Source: Marinobacter changyiensis (GTDB lineage Bacteria > Pseudomonadota > Gammaproteobacteria > Pseudomonadales > Oleiphilaceae). Taken from it: a DNA stretch of 64,000 nt. The DNA is taken from NCBI RefSeq assembly GCF_009193265.1, contig NZ_VZZZ01000001.1, positions 1 through 64,000 of the forward strand. The letters are read 5' to 3'. Under the pieces are notes generated by a model. It was given only the letters and a program-made list of their open reading frames with translations, had not been told where the DNA came from and made no database searches. The position numbers and the translations under genes are program-made. Of the stretch, positions 16,093-23,835 are shown piece by piece (position 1 is the stretch's first letter; each line of letters starts with the position of its first letter).

Positions 16093-17100
16093 CTAATCAA
16101 TAACCTGCTCTACCGGCCGCCGCAGGGATCGTGGCGTTTCAGCACCACGACCAATTCTCACTACAAGATCCGGCCGTCGATTCCCGATGCCCAAAAAACG
16201 GGCAAACTTCGCACGCAAGGGGGTCACCTCAACCGGCTGGTTTATGAAGGCCGTCCTCAGGTCAAGCGCAGCTGCCTGCAGGGCGAGTCGCTCATAGCAA
16301 CGACCCGCTTCAATCCAGTGAGGTTTGTCGTCAATATCAGACACCAGTATAGCAATGGCAGAGGAGCTCCGGATGTGCCGGAAGTCTTTCTGGTTCTGCT
16401 TCTTCGCAGAGAACCCGAAGTGCATCGCCAACAATCCCAGCCATCGGGGCACGGCGGGATTACCCATGACCGGTCCATACAGACCGTCCCCTTTCCTCAC
16501 TGCCTCTCGCCCGTTAAAGCGAACCCAGGACTTAAGCTCCCGGGCCCATGCAGCGTCGCCAAACTGGGCGGTGTTGCCCTCGGCCACAAACTGGGCTATC
16601 TGTTCTTTCTGGTCATCATCAGTGACCAGCATGATGGAGACTCCCTCGCCCTGCCCGGCTCTCTCCAGCTGCTGCAACTGCTCGGCAGAGAGTCGCGAGC
16701 CATCGTATTCGACCCGGCTGCACTGTCTTTTGGGAATGGCCTCGAACAAAGGCGAACGGAAAGGGGTCGTTTCCTCGAAATCAATTTGCACACCCGAGGT
16801 CGAGTCGTCATAGGCGCAGTCGCCCGCTAGCCCCGCCGCTTCCGCCGCCAGCAACAGATTCTCGGAGGCACAGCCCAGGCTCGCATACAGGTGGTGGTCG
16901 TCGGGATCCACCGCCGGACAGCGCCGTGACAGATCCGGAAGAATCCGGATCCGGTTGGTTTCCAGTTTGAATATCCAGGGCTGTGTATTGTGACTGGAGG
17001 CCGCCAGCGTCGCATAATGCACGAGCGCTGAATAATCATGCGCTGCGTTATCGAGCGCCAAGTGACGCCACGTCTTCGTTGCATAGTCCGAATAGTTCAT
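16093..17100 (-). CDS. Acg-like nitroreductase-family FMN protein
   Basis: The 335-residue protein starts in the region of a Tat-less nitroreductase. HYATLAASSHNTQPWIFKLE near residues 28-47 is the hallmark of the Acg/nitroreductase subgroup (SxHNTQPW), followed by ILPDLSRRCPAVDPDDHHLYASLGCA. A second half contains ARCYERLALQAAALDLRTAFINQP-type nitroreductase sequence near 266-290 (GRCYERLALQAAALDL). Members bind or sequester FMN; no enzymatic reaction is assured. The start codon overlaps the stop of the SDR gene (ATGA), showing translational coupling with it. Confidence 0.85.
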   Translation of the reverse strand: MNYSDYATKTWRHLALDNAAHDYSALVHYATLAASSHNTQPWIFKLETNRIRILPDLSRRCPAVDPDDHHLYASLGCASENLLLAAEAAGLAGDCAYDDSTSGVQIDFEETTPFRSPLFEAIPKRQCSRVEYDGSRLSAEQLQQLERAGQGEGVSIMLVTDDDQKEQIAQFVAEGNTAQFGDAAWARELKSWVRFNGREAVRKGDGLYGPVMGNPAVPRWLGLLAMHFGFSAKKQNQKDFRHIRSSSAIAILVSDIDDKPHWIEAGRCYERLALQAAALDLRTAFINQPVEVTPLRAKFARFLGIGNRRPDLVVRIGRGAETPRSLRRPVEQVID

Positions 17101-17888
17101 CTCGCCCTGGTAATCCGGTACAGCGCCTCCGGTGAAACCCGCTTGATCCAGAGCGCAGCCATTTCCTTACCCTTGCCTACCGGAATCTCCCGTTTCTTTG
17201 CCTGGAGGCCCTTGAAGATCACCTCGGCGCATTCGTTCACATCCATACCGCCAGCAATCTCCTTATCCTCCTCGCCATGAGCCGATCCATCACCAGCGAG
17301 GGCGTTGCGGGAAATATCGGTGCGTATAAAACCCGGAGTAATGGTGGAAACGTGCACGCCCTGCGCTTCCACTTCCGCGCGCAGGGCATCGAAAAACCCT
17401 ATCACCGCGTGCTTGGCAGCACAGTACCCCGTTCTCAGGGCTACGCCTACCTTGCCGGCGACACTGGAAGTCACCGCTAGATGTCCGGCCCCGCGTTCCA
17501 GCATATGGGGCAGTACCGCTTTGGTCAGTGCAATCTGACCCATCACGTCCACATCCATCAGCTGCTGGTAGACCGCCATATCCGTGTCTTTGCACAATGA
17601 GCGCTGTGAAACCCCGGCGTTGTTAACCAGCAGATCAATGCTGCCGAAGGTATCAAGCACAGTCTGGACTGCCCCTGGCAACGACGCCCAGTCTGTCACA
17701 TCCAGTGGCAACACCAATACTTCATCAGCCGCAAGCCCTGCTTCACGGCAGCGACGGGCAACGCGCTCCAGCTCGTCCTTACGCCGGGCAGAGAGCACCA
17801 CTCGGGCACTATCCTGCGCAAATCGAGCAGCAAGTGCCTCGCCAATACCGGCGGAGGCGCCGGTAATCCAGACAGTTTGTACGGTCAT
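17097..17888 (-). CDS. Short-chain dehydrogenase/reductase (SDR)
   Basis: This is a classical 263-residue SDR. VWITGASAGIGEALAARFA near residues 6-24 is the TGxxxGIG cofactor loop, and LLVNNAGVSQRS near 87-98 is the NNAG motif. Ser140 (VTSSVAGKVG) and YCAAKHAV near 155-162 give the catalytic Ser, Tyr and Lys. Substrate preference cannot be deduced; the sequence resembles DHRS7-type reductases. It follows the MscS gene by 20 bp and overlaps the nitroreductase gene, forming an apparent three-gene operon. Confidence 0.9.
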   Translation of the reverse strand: MTVQTVWITGASAGIGEALAARFAQDSARVVLSARRKDELERVARRCREAGLAADEVLVLPLDVTDWASLPGAVQTVLDTFGSIDLLVNNAGVSQRSLCKDTDMAVYQQLMDVDVMGQIALTKAVLPHMLERGAGHLAVTSSVAGKVGVALRTGYCAAKHAVIGFFDALRAEVEAQGVHVSTITPGFIRTDISRNALAGDGSAHGEEDKEIAGGMDVNECAEVIFKGLQAKKREIPVGKGKEMAALWIKRVSPEALYRITRAR

Positions 17889-17908
17889 GACAGCCCCTCA
17901 AGAATTGT

Positions 17909-18958
17909 TCAGTTTTCAACCAGGCGAGCCCTCAGGCGGGGCAGTTGGTCCGGATAGTTTTCCTGGATGAAAGTTACCAGACCCTCTCGAACGGCACATC
18001 GCAGGTCCCAGTTCGTGCTGGAGTCTTTAGCGCTCATCAGAAACCGCACCTGCATGGCCTGGTCATCGGAGTCGGTAACCTGCACTGTTGCTACCTTGCC
18101 ATCCCAGCGATTCGACTTGTCCAACAACCGATTGAATTCCTGCCGAAGCGGTTCCACGGGCATTGTATAATCCACCCAGACAAACACGGTTCCAAGCAGA
18201 TCAGCGGAATGCCTGGACCAGTTCTGGAACGGATTTTCGATAAACCATTGCAACGGAATGACCAGCCGCCGAAGGTCCCAGACCCTCAACACCACATAGG
18301 TGGCAGTGACCTCTTCCACCCAGCACCATTCCCCCTGAACGTACAGCACATCGTCAATGCGGAAAGGCTGGGTGAGCGCAATCTGCATCCCGGCCAGCAA
18401 GTTACTTAGCACTGGGCGGGCGGCAAAGCCCAGAATCAGGCCGCCAACACCCGCCGAGGCGAGCAGGCTTGCGCCCATGTGCTGGACGGAATCAAAGGTC
18501 ATCAAGGCAGCACCCAAACCGGTAATTACAATGAGGATGTTCAGAGTGCGAACGAGAAACCGGGTTTGGGTCTCGACCTTGCGCGCCCGTTTCCACTGCC
18601 CCTCAAGTACCGGGTTCAACGCAACGATGACGTCACCAATCGCAGAAGTCAGCCCGACCGTCGCCCAGGTGATCGCAAGAATGAACAATAGAGTGCTGAC
18701 TTGCTGAAGTGCTGCCAACAAAGGCAAATCTGCCGGCGCCGCCTTGAGCGCCGCCATCAACGCCAGCGTACAGAAGACAACGCCGAGAGCCCGGGCAGCC
18801 GCATCGAGAAACAAACGCAGCACGGTTCCCGACTCGGAAAAAAAACGAAAAAGCGCCAGAGCCAGCCGGTAAATAACATACGTGGCGACTACGGCGATAA
18901 TCGCCGAAAGCCCCGGCCATAGCCATGCCTTGAAACCGGTCTCGAACGCTTCCAGCAT
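17909..18958 (-). CDS. Small-conductance mechanosensitive channel (MscS family)
   Basis: The 349-residue inner-membrane protein has about five hydrophobic segments in the first 200 residues. The pore-lining helix and beta domain of MscS follow: LLASAGVGGLILGFAARPVLSNLLAGMQIALTQPFRIDD is split across residues 164-202, with the signature GFAA and QPFRIDD segments. The remainder is the cytoplasmic cage, with IPLQWFIENPFQNWSR. It should open under hypo-osmotic membrane tension. It appears to be the first gene of an operon with the SDR and nitroreductase genes. Confidence 0.92.
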   Translation of the reverse strand: MLEAFETGFKAWLWPGLSAIIAVVATYVIYRLALALFRFFSESGTVLRLFLDAAARALGVVFCTLALMAALKAAPADLPLLAALQQVSTLLFILAITWATVGLTSAIGDVIVALNPVLEGQWKRARKVETQTRFLVRTLNILIVITGLGAALMTFDSVQHMGASLLASAGVGGLILGFAARPVLSNLLAGMQIALTQPFRIDDVLYVQGEWCWVEEVTATYVVLRVWDLRRLVIPLQWFIENPFQNWSRHSADLLGTVFVWVDYTMPVEPLRQEFNRLLDKSNRWDGKVATVQVTDSDDQAMQVRFLMSAKDSSTNWDLRCAVREGLVTFIQENYPDQLPRLRARLVEN

Positions 18959-19150
18959 CAGCCCTCCGGGAGCCCGTTATTTGCAAAAATCAACAGACCA
19001 GCCGAGCAACCCACAGGTTGCCCTGCTACCTGGAAGCCTAGACCAGCCCTTGTTCCCGTGCCATGGTCATGGCCGGTACTGCATTAAATTGCAATCGAGC
19101 GTTCAAGGCAAGAGTTGGATTGATGCACTAAATTCTGGAGCATTCGGCCC

Positions 19151-19810
19151 ATGCACATTCGCATTACCCATCAAAGAATCACTATTGCCTTACAGTTGAT
19201 ACTACTGGCGGAGGCAGTGTTCGCTATCTGGGGCCAGCGCTGGTTTACCGCATTCCTGACAGCCATGATCATTGCCATCACCTTTTTTCCGCTGCTATTT
19301 GAACGCCGTTTCCGGATTCACATTCCGCCAGAGCTGCAGCTTGCCGCCATCGTGTTTGTGTTCGCCTCCCTGTTTCTGGGCGAGATACGTGACTACTACA
19401 CCCGGTTCTGGTGGTGGGACATGGCACTACACACACTGTCCGGTTTTTTGCTTGGCATTCTCGGCTTTCTGCTGGTGCACATCATGAATGAAACCGAAAA
19501 AATTCACGTCCATATGAACCCCGGTTTCGTGGCTTTCTTCGCTTTTATGTTTGCGCTTGGCATGGGTGTGCTCTGGGAGATTTTCGAATTCGCCATGGAT
19601 TCTTTGTTCGGCATGAATATGCAAAAACCAATGTTGGGCGACCCATCAGGGCTGACAGACACTATGTGGGATCTGGTCGTTGATGCCTTAGGTGCGCTGG
19701 TTATCTCGTTCTTGGGCTGGCGCTATCTTAAGAACCCCGATGGGCGGTCGTTCCTGGAACGGTGGATCGACGCCTTCATCGAGCGCAATCCCAGGTTCTT
19801 CAAGCGTTGA
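19151..19810 (+). CDS. DUF2238/YjdF-like inner-membrane protein
   Basis: The 219-residue protein has about six transmembrane segments. The conserved block IRDYYTRFWWWDMALHTLSGFLLGILGFLLV near residues 78-108, presented here in two parts, and the helix GMGVLWEIFEFAMDSLFG near 138-155, followed by DTMWDLVVDALGA, match the DUF2238 membrane family. The acidic and His residues within membrane segments suggest ion or cofactor interaction, but no function is known. An in-frame ATG with GGAG ten bases upstream sets the start. It is flanked by a divergent channel gene and a convergent rhodanese. Confidence 0.8.
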   Translation: MHIRITHQRITIALQLILLAEAVFAIWGQRWFTAFLTAMIIAITFFPLLFERRFRIHIPPELQLAAIVFVFASLFLGEIRDYYTRFWWWDMALHTLSGFLLGILGFLLVHIMNETEKIHVHMNPGFVAFFAFMFALGMGVLWEIFEFAMDSLFGMNMQKPMLGDPSGLTDTMWDLVVDALGALVISFLGWRYLKNPDGRSFLERWIDAFIERNPRFFKR

Positions 19811-19909
19811 AGGCGCCGGAAGCAGATAACAGGCAGGTCGATCTGAACGTCACTATCAATCATCTTTGACCGGGAGCGGTTTTTTATGCCTGCCAGTCCA
19901 AACAGTTGA

Positions 19910-20305
19910 TCAATCGAAGTCCGGTAATTCAGGCTTGACCACAAGCTTATCTGCCCCCTGCCATGCATCGATTCCTCCGGCAATGGACTGTACGTGGATA
20001 TAGCCCATTTCTTTCATGGCCTTGGCCGACAGGGCCGAGCGCCCACTGTTTTTACAGTAGATCACCATCTTCAGTCCTCGATCCTCAAGGGCGGGATCGT
20101 TGGTCAGCTTGAATTCCAGGATACCTCTGGGAATATTCACCGCCCCCGGAATGTGGCCGGCGTGAAACTCGTCGGGTTCGCGAACATCAATCAACAGATC
20201 TGCCTGTTTGATTGCGTCCTCGGATTGCGCCAAAGGTACTTCCCGGATTTCGGCCTTGGCGGCCGCAACCATGTCATGAACATTTTTCATCGTGAAATAC
20301 ACCAT
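19910..20305 (-). CDS. Single-domain rhodanese sulfurtransferase
   Basis: The 131-residue protein is one rhodanese domain. LLIDVREPDEFHAGHIPGAVNIPRG near residues 37-61, given here only as its landmarks, includes the DVRExxE and GHIPGA motifs. The active-site loop YCKNSGRSAL has Cys84 as sulfur carrier, and GGIDAWQG closes the domain. It transfers sulfane sulfur in the cytoplasm; the acceptor is unknown. No signal peptide is present. A second possible start is the ATG at 20290. A minus-strand terminator-like hairpin lies immediately upstream. Confidence 0.92.
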   Translation of the reverse strand: MVYFTMKNVHDMVAAAKAEIREVPLAQSEDAIKQADLLIDVREPDEFHAGHIPGAVNIPRGILEFKLTNDPALEDRGLKMVIYCKNSGRSALSAKAMKEMGYIHVQSIAGGIDAWQGADKLVVKPELPDFD

Positions 20306-20315
20306 TCAATTGTCG

Positions 20316-20350
20316 TAAAAAGAGCCGCTACCGCGAGAGGGTTAGCGGCT
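20316..20350 (-). terminator. Terminator-like hairpin upstream of the rhodanese gene
   Basis: On the minus strand, AGCCGCTA (20343-20350) pairs with TAGCGGCT (20323-20330) and is followed by CTTTTTACG. This has intrinsic-terminator form, but no minus-strand gene lies upstream in the 275 bp to nnrU. It may be an attenuator for the rhodanese mRNA or the leftover terminator of a lost gene. Confidence 0.5.
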
Positions 20351-20625
20351 GACCTGAAAAGCACAGGAAAGTGCTCTTTAGACCCGGTTATCCGTTGACA
20401 CTACCAGGATAGATGTTGGGCTTCATCCAGCCGAGGAACCACTTTATATCATCTCGATATGTGACTTCTATCACTCAGGGAGGAGGAGAAGATCTGTTGC
20501 ATCCCCTCACTTTTTATTAACAACTACAATATCAGTCGACATCAGGTAGGCTGGAGGTGAGACCAGCTGGGCCGATATCGGGTTGCCCTATGCCATCATC
20601 GTTCAACAACAAGGAACATTGATAA
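20351..20625. other. Intergenic region before the NnrU gene
   Basis: Together with the hairpin this makes a 320-bp gap between divergent genes. It holds a purine-rich block (GGGAGGAGGAGAAG near 20477) and AT-rich stretches suited to promoters. I find no clear Fnr-type dyad (TTGAT-N4-ATCAA) and no coding potential. Confidence 0.5.
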
Positions 20626-21195
20626 ATGACCACCCTGATCGTTGGCCTGGTTCTGTTTCTCGGCGTGCACTCACTGTCCATCGTCAACGAACCGCTGCGC
20701 AATCGCTTGCACGCCTCCCTGGGCGAGGCCGCCTTCAAGGGGCTCTATGGACTGGCGTCCCTCGTCGGCCTGGTGCTGATCGTTTGGGGCTACGGCGCTG
20801 CCCGCATGGATCCGACCGTGATCTATACGCCGCCGGGCTGGCTCAGGCACCTGGCCATGTTGCTTTTGGTTCCGGTCTTTCCGCTGCTGTTTGCCACCTA
20901 TTTTCCCGGCAAGATCAAAGCAAAACTGGGGCACCCGATGCTGGTGGCCGTCAAGCTCTGGGCGCTGGCACACCTGCTGGCCAACGGAATGCTGCACGAT
21001 CTGCTGCTATTCGGCTCCTTCCTGGCCTGGGCAGTGGCCGACCGGATCTCCATGAAGCGCAGAACCCAGCGGCCGATTCCCACGCTTCCGGCCCGCAAGG
21101 CGAATGACGCCATTGCGGTTGTAGGCGGCCTCGTAGTGTATGTGGTAATGGTGTTCTGGGCTCATCAGTGGCTCTTTGGGGTGGCACCGGCCTGA
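20626..21195 (+). CDS. NnrU family membrane protein
   Basis: The 189-residue protein has five to six transmembrane helices. It starts with LIVGLVLFLGVHSLSIV and continues with FKGLYGLASLVGLVLIVWGY, both typical of NnrU. The conserved GHPMLVAVKLWALAHLLANG segment near residues 105-124 follows. NnrU is associated with denitrification and nitric-oxide metabolism in some proteobacteria, though its biochemical role is unresolved. No nitrite or nitric oxide reductase gene is nearby, so the context does not confirm that role here. An AGGAA ribosome site precedes the start. Confidence 0.88.
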   Translation: MTTLIVGLVLFLGVHSLSIVNEPLRNRLHASLGEAAFKGLYGLASLVGLVLIVWGYGAARMDPTVIYTPPGWLRHLAMLLLVPVFPLLFATYFPGKIKAKLGHPMLVAVKLWALAHLLANGMLHDLLLFGSFLAWAVADRISMKRRTQRPIPTLPARKANDAIAVVGGLVVYVVMVFWAHQWLFGVAPA

Positions 21196-21230
21196 GCGGA
21201 GTGTCCCACCCGCATACTGATCACGATGGC

Positions 21231-21700
21231 TCAGTGTGAATCATCCGGAAGAGCCTCATCATCTCGTTCCAGCCACTCCCGGAACCATTGCTCACGCAAC
21301 CGGACCGTTTGAGAGTACCAACGGTGGTCCCGGATAACGGCATTTTCTATGTGTTCCGGAGCCGTTGGCATGTGGGGACGCATTGGCAATCGCGGCGGCC
21401 ACCCCGCAGGCGATGGCGATGGAGCGCTGGTGACGAAGGTTAAGTCTGAGGTGACAGGCGGGGTTACCGAACATAGCCCCAAGGTATACCAGGGGGCCGT
21501 ACTGCCCCACCGAAGCCCCACTGCCAAGGGATACCAAAGCCGCCAGGGTGGACGCCAGGAAGCTGCGAAAACCGGGCTTGGGTTGCCGAGGGCCAGTGCT
21601 TTTACCTCCCTCAACCAGATACCAACTATTTCAGAGGGTTGACGAGCCTGTCGTAAGCTCCGTCCGGAATCCGACAGCGACCGGATCACGTGCTAAACTG
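21231..21700 (-). pseudogene. ClC-type chloride channel remnant
   Basis: One minus-strand frame (about 21600 to 21390) reads ASTLAALVSLGSGASVGQYG followed by PLVYLGAMFGN and SIAIACGVAAAIANA. This is the selectivity-filter and following helices of a ClC channel (GSGxSxGxxGPxV). It then loses frame. A different frame gives the tail HIENAVIRDHRWYSQTVRLR and EQWFREWLERDDE up to the stop at 21231, which could be the original C-terminus or unrelated DNA. A full ClC protein has 400-600 residues; fewer than 150 codons remain. There is no usable start. Confidence 0.7.
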
Positions 21701-21750
21701 TTAAGTGTATGCATCGTGGAACTTTCACTGAGGTGGGGGAGGATATCGCC

Positions 21751-22206
21751 ATGATTAACCAGAAACTTCGGGAATTTCTCGACAGCAATGGGGTGAGTTA
21801 CCGGACTGAAGTCCATGAGCCCACTGTTGACGCTTCACGTACTGCCCAAGCCGCCCATGTACGGGGCCGCGAATTTGCCAAGACAGTGATTGTAAAAGCA
21901 GATGGCCGCCTGTTCATGACGGTTCTGCCATCCACAGACCGCGTAGATGTAGATCAGTTGAAACGGGCGCTGGGCGCCAAGGATCTGGAACTGGCGGATG
22001 AGGATGAGATTAATGCCGCATTCCCCGACTGTGAGATCGGAGCCATGCCGCCTTTCGGCAACCTTTACAACATGGACGTTTTCGTCAGTCAGCACCTGCG
22101 GGAGGATGAGCACATCGTCTTCAACGCCGGCAGCCACAGCGAGGTCATACGGATGAGCTATCAGGATTACGACCGCCTGGTGCACCCACAAGTGCTTCAC
22201 TTCTGA
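21751..22206 (+). CDS. YbaK/EbsC-type aminoacyl-tRNA deacylase
   Basis: With the start at 21751 (GGGGGAGGA just upstream) the protein has 151 residues. It is the YbaK/ProX editing domain: ARTAQAAHVRG-like sequence near residues 30-40, then FAKTVIVKADGRLFMTVLP with the conserved Lys near 44-48. DCEIGAMPPFGNLYNMDVFV near 96-115 contains the GxxPPFG motif. Such proteins hydrolyse misacylated tRNA such as Ala- or Cys-tRNA(Pro). The gene is monocistronic and lies next to a ClC remnant. Confidence 0.9.
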   Translation: MINQKLREFLDSNGVSYRTEVHEPTVDASRTAQAAHVRGREFAKTVIVKADGRLFMTVLPSTDRVDVDQLKRALGAKDLELADEDEINAAFPDCEIGAMPPFGNLYNMDVFVSQHLREDEHIVFNAGSHSEVIRMSYQDYDRLVHPQVLHF

Positions 22207-22247
22207 GGAGCATAAGACCGGCACGGTCATCCGAGGCAGCTAGGCAA

Positions 22248-23753
22248 ATGCTCGAACTCCATAGGCCGCACCAGGCATTCAACTGCCACCTCCTGACCCT
22301 GATGCTCATGGCCTGGGTACTTGGTGGCTGTGCCAGCCAACCGGCCACACCGCCGTTGGTATCGCTGACCAGCGACGCCTGCACCATGGCCTGGCAGGAT
22401 GTTGAGCGGCAACTGCAACAGGCGGGCATTGAGGATGCCCAAGGCAGCCAGATTCCCGGCTACCCGTATCTGCGGGCCAACCGGACGCTGGCGGACTTCG
22501 ACCTGGCTGCACTCACGCCTGCAGAACGCCAAGACTGGTTACACCATGCACTATCCAACGGGGAGCGGGCATTGCGCGTCCGGCTCGCCCGGCTGGACAG
22601 GCGTTATATGTTTGACCCTGGTTGGCTGATGCACTGCGCCACTCAACAGGTGACTGCGCTGTCCGGCGATTCGCACCGCTGGAAAGCCCTTGCTTCCAGT
22701 GTGCAGCAGCCGGATGCCTACCTGGACTGGCGCCGCACCATCGGCGCCTACCCTCTGATACGCCCCTTGCTGGCTCACCAGGTCCGCAAACTCCAGGCGT
22801 CACAGGAGAAGCAGTTCGGTGCGCAGGCTGACCACGCCGAAGCCCGTCAATTCACGCCAGCTCCCCCGGAACCCGATCCTGCTCAAGTAGGGTCAATTTT
22901 ACGCCATCAGCATTCCCGGGACCGGCTTGGATTGCCGGTGTTTTCACAGCAAGAGGCCGCGAAACTGCTGGCGTATCACGCTCCCCATCTGATCATGGCA
23001 AGTGACGAACCCTATGACCGGCCGGGAACACCCCGGTGGAAAGACAGCCGGTGGGTGATAGAACCACCCGCTCGGGCGTATACGCTGATCACCCAGGTTC
23101 GCTGGCAGAACCGGTGGCTGCCGCAGCTGGTCTATGTGTTCTGGTTCGATGAACGACCCAAACCCCACCCCCTGGATATATACGGCGGTCGGCTCGATGG
23201 GCTTATCTGGCGCGTCACGCTGGATGAAAACGGACAGGTCCTGATGTACGACAGCATTCACCCCTGTGGCTGCTATCACCAGTGGTACCCCCTCTCGGAC
23301 CGGCTCCGGCTCAACTCCGGCGCCGTGGGGGACGAGATCATGACGGTACTGCCTCTGGAAGCGCCGGCCAACCAGCGGGCGATGTCCCGCGCCGTTGTGC
23401 ATCTGGCCAGCGGTACCCACTACGTTACCAATGTGAGTTTTTCAGCTCCACCGGACTCACTAACTGAGGCTGCGCCCTACTCGCTGGTTCACTATGACCG
23501 GCTCAGGGCATTACCGGACAATACGGGCATGCACCGAAGCCTGTTTTTGCCCAACGGTCTGGTGGCCGGCACAGATCGCCTGGAGCGATTCCTGCTTTGG
23601 GGCACCGGCGTACTCTCACCCGGAGCCATGCGCCAATGGGGCCACCACGCCACCGCGTTTATCGGCAAGCGCCATTTCGATGATCCGGATCTGCTCAACC
23701 GCTACTTCAAGCCCGCTCAAGTATCGGAAAGCAGGTCCGAACAGGCCTGGTAA
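22248..23753 (+). CDS. Conserved lipoprotein of unknown function
   Basis: The 501-residue product begins with a lipoprotein signal; the lipobox VLGGC puts the lipidated Cys at residue 28, and Ala-Ser follow, so outer-membrane sorting is expected. The rest is soluble, with no repeats. Landmarks are WLPQLVYVFWFDERPKPHPLD near residues 286-306, a CGCYHQWYPL motif near 343-352, and several Trp-rich stretches. I do not recognise the family. The Cys-Gly-Cys-Tyr-His cluster might bind metal or form a disulfide. It starts 41 bp after the YbaK gene on the same strand, so transcripts may continue from there. Confidence 0.75.
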   Translation: MLELHRPHQAFNCHLLTLMLMAWVLGGCASQPATPPLVSLTSDACTMAWQDVERQLQQAGIEDAQGSQIPGYPYLRANRTLADFDLAALTPAERQDWLHHALSNGERALRVRLARLDRRYMFDPGWLMHCATQQVTALSGDSHRWKALASSVQQPDAYLDWRRTIGAYPLIRPLLAHQVRKLQASQEKQFGAQADHAEARQFTPAPPEPDPAQVGSILRHQHSRDRLGLPVFSQQEAAKLLAYHAPHLIMASDEPYDRPGTPRWKDSRWVIEPPARAYTLITQVRWQNRWLPQLVYVFWFDERPKPHPLDIYGGRLDGLIWRVTLDENGQVLMYDSIHPCGCYHQWYPLSDRLRLNSGAVGDEIMTVLPLEAPANQRAMSRAVVHLASGTHYVTNVSFSAPPDSLTEAAPYSLVHYDRLRALPDNTGMHRSLFLPNGLVAGTDRLERFLLWGTGVLSPGAMRQWGHHATAFIGKRHFDDPDLLNRYFKPAQVSESRSEQAW

Positions 23754-23835
23754 TGGGATTCGCCCGCCGAGCAAACGCCGGATTCAAGAGTGTGTGGCCG
23801 CACTGAAGTCAGGCCTGACAGGCATTGGGTGGCAA

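Noticed and set aside
15856..16830. 324-codon plus-strand frame over the nitroreductase and trxC remnant
   Set aside because: Antisense shadow; the opposite strand carries the SxHNTQPW nitroreductase motif.
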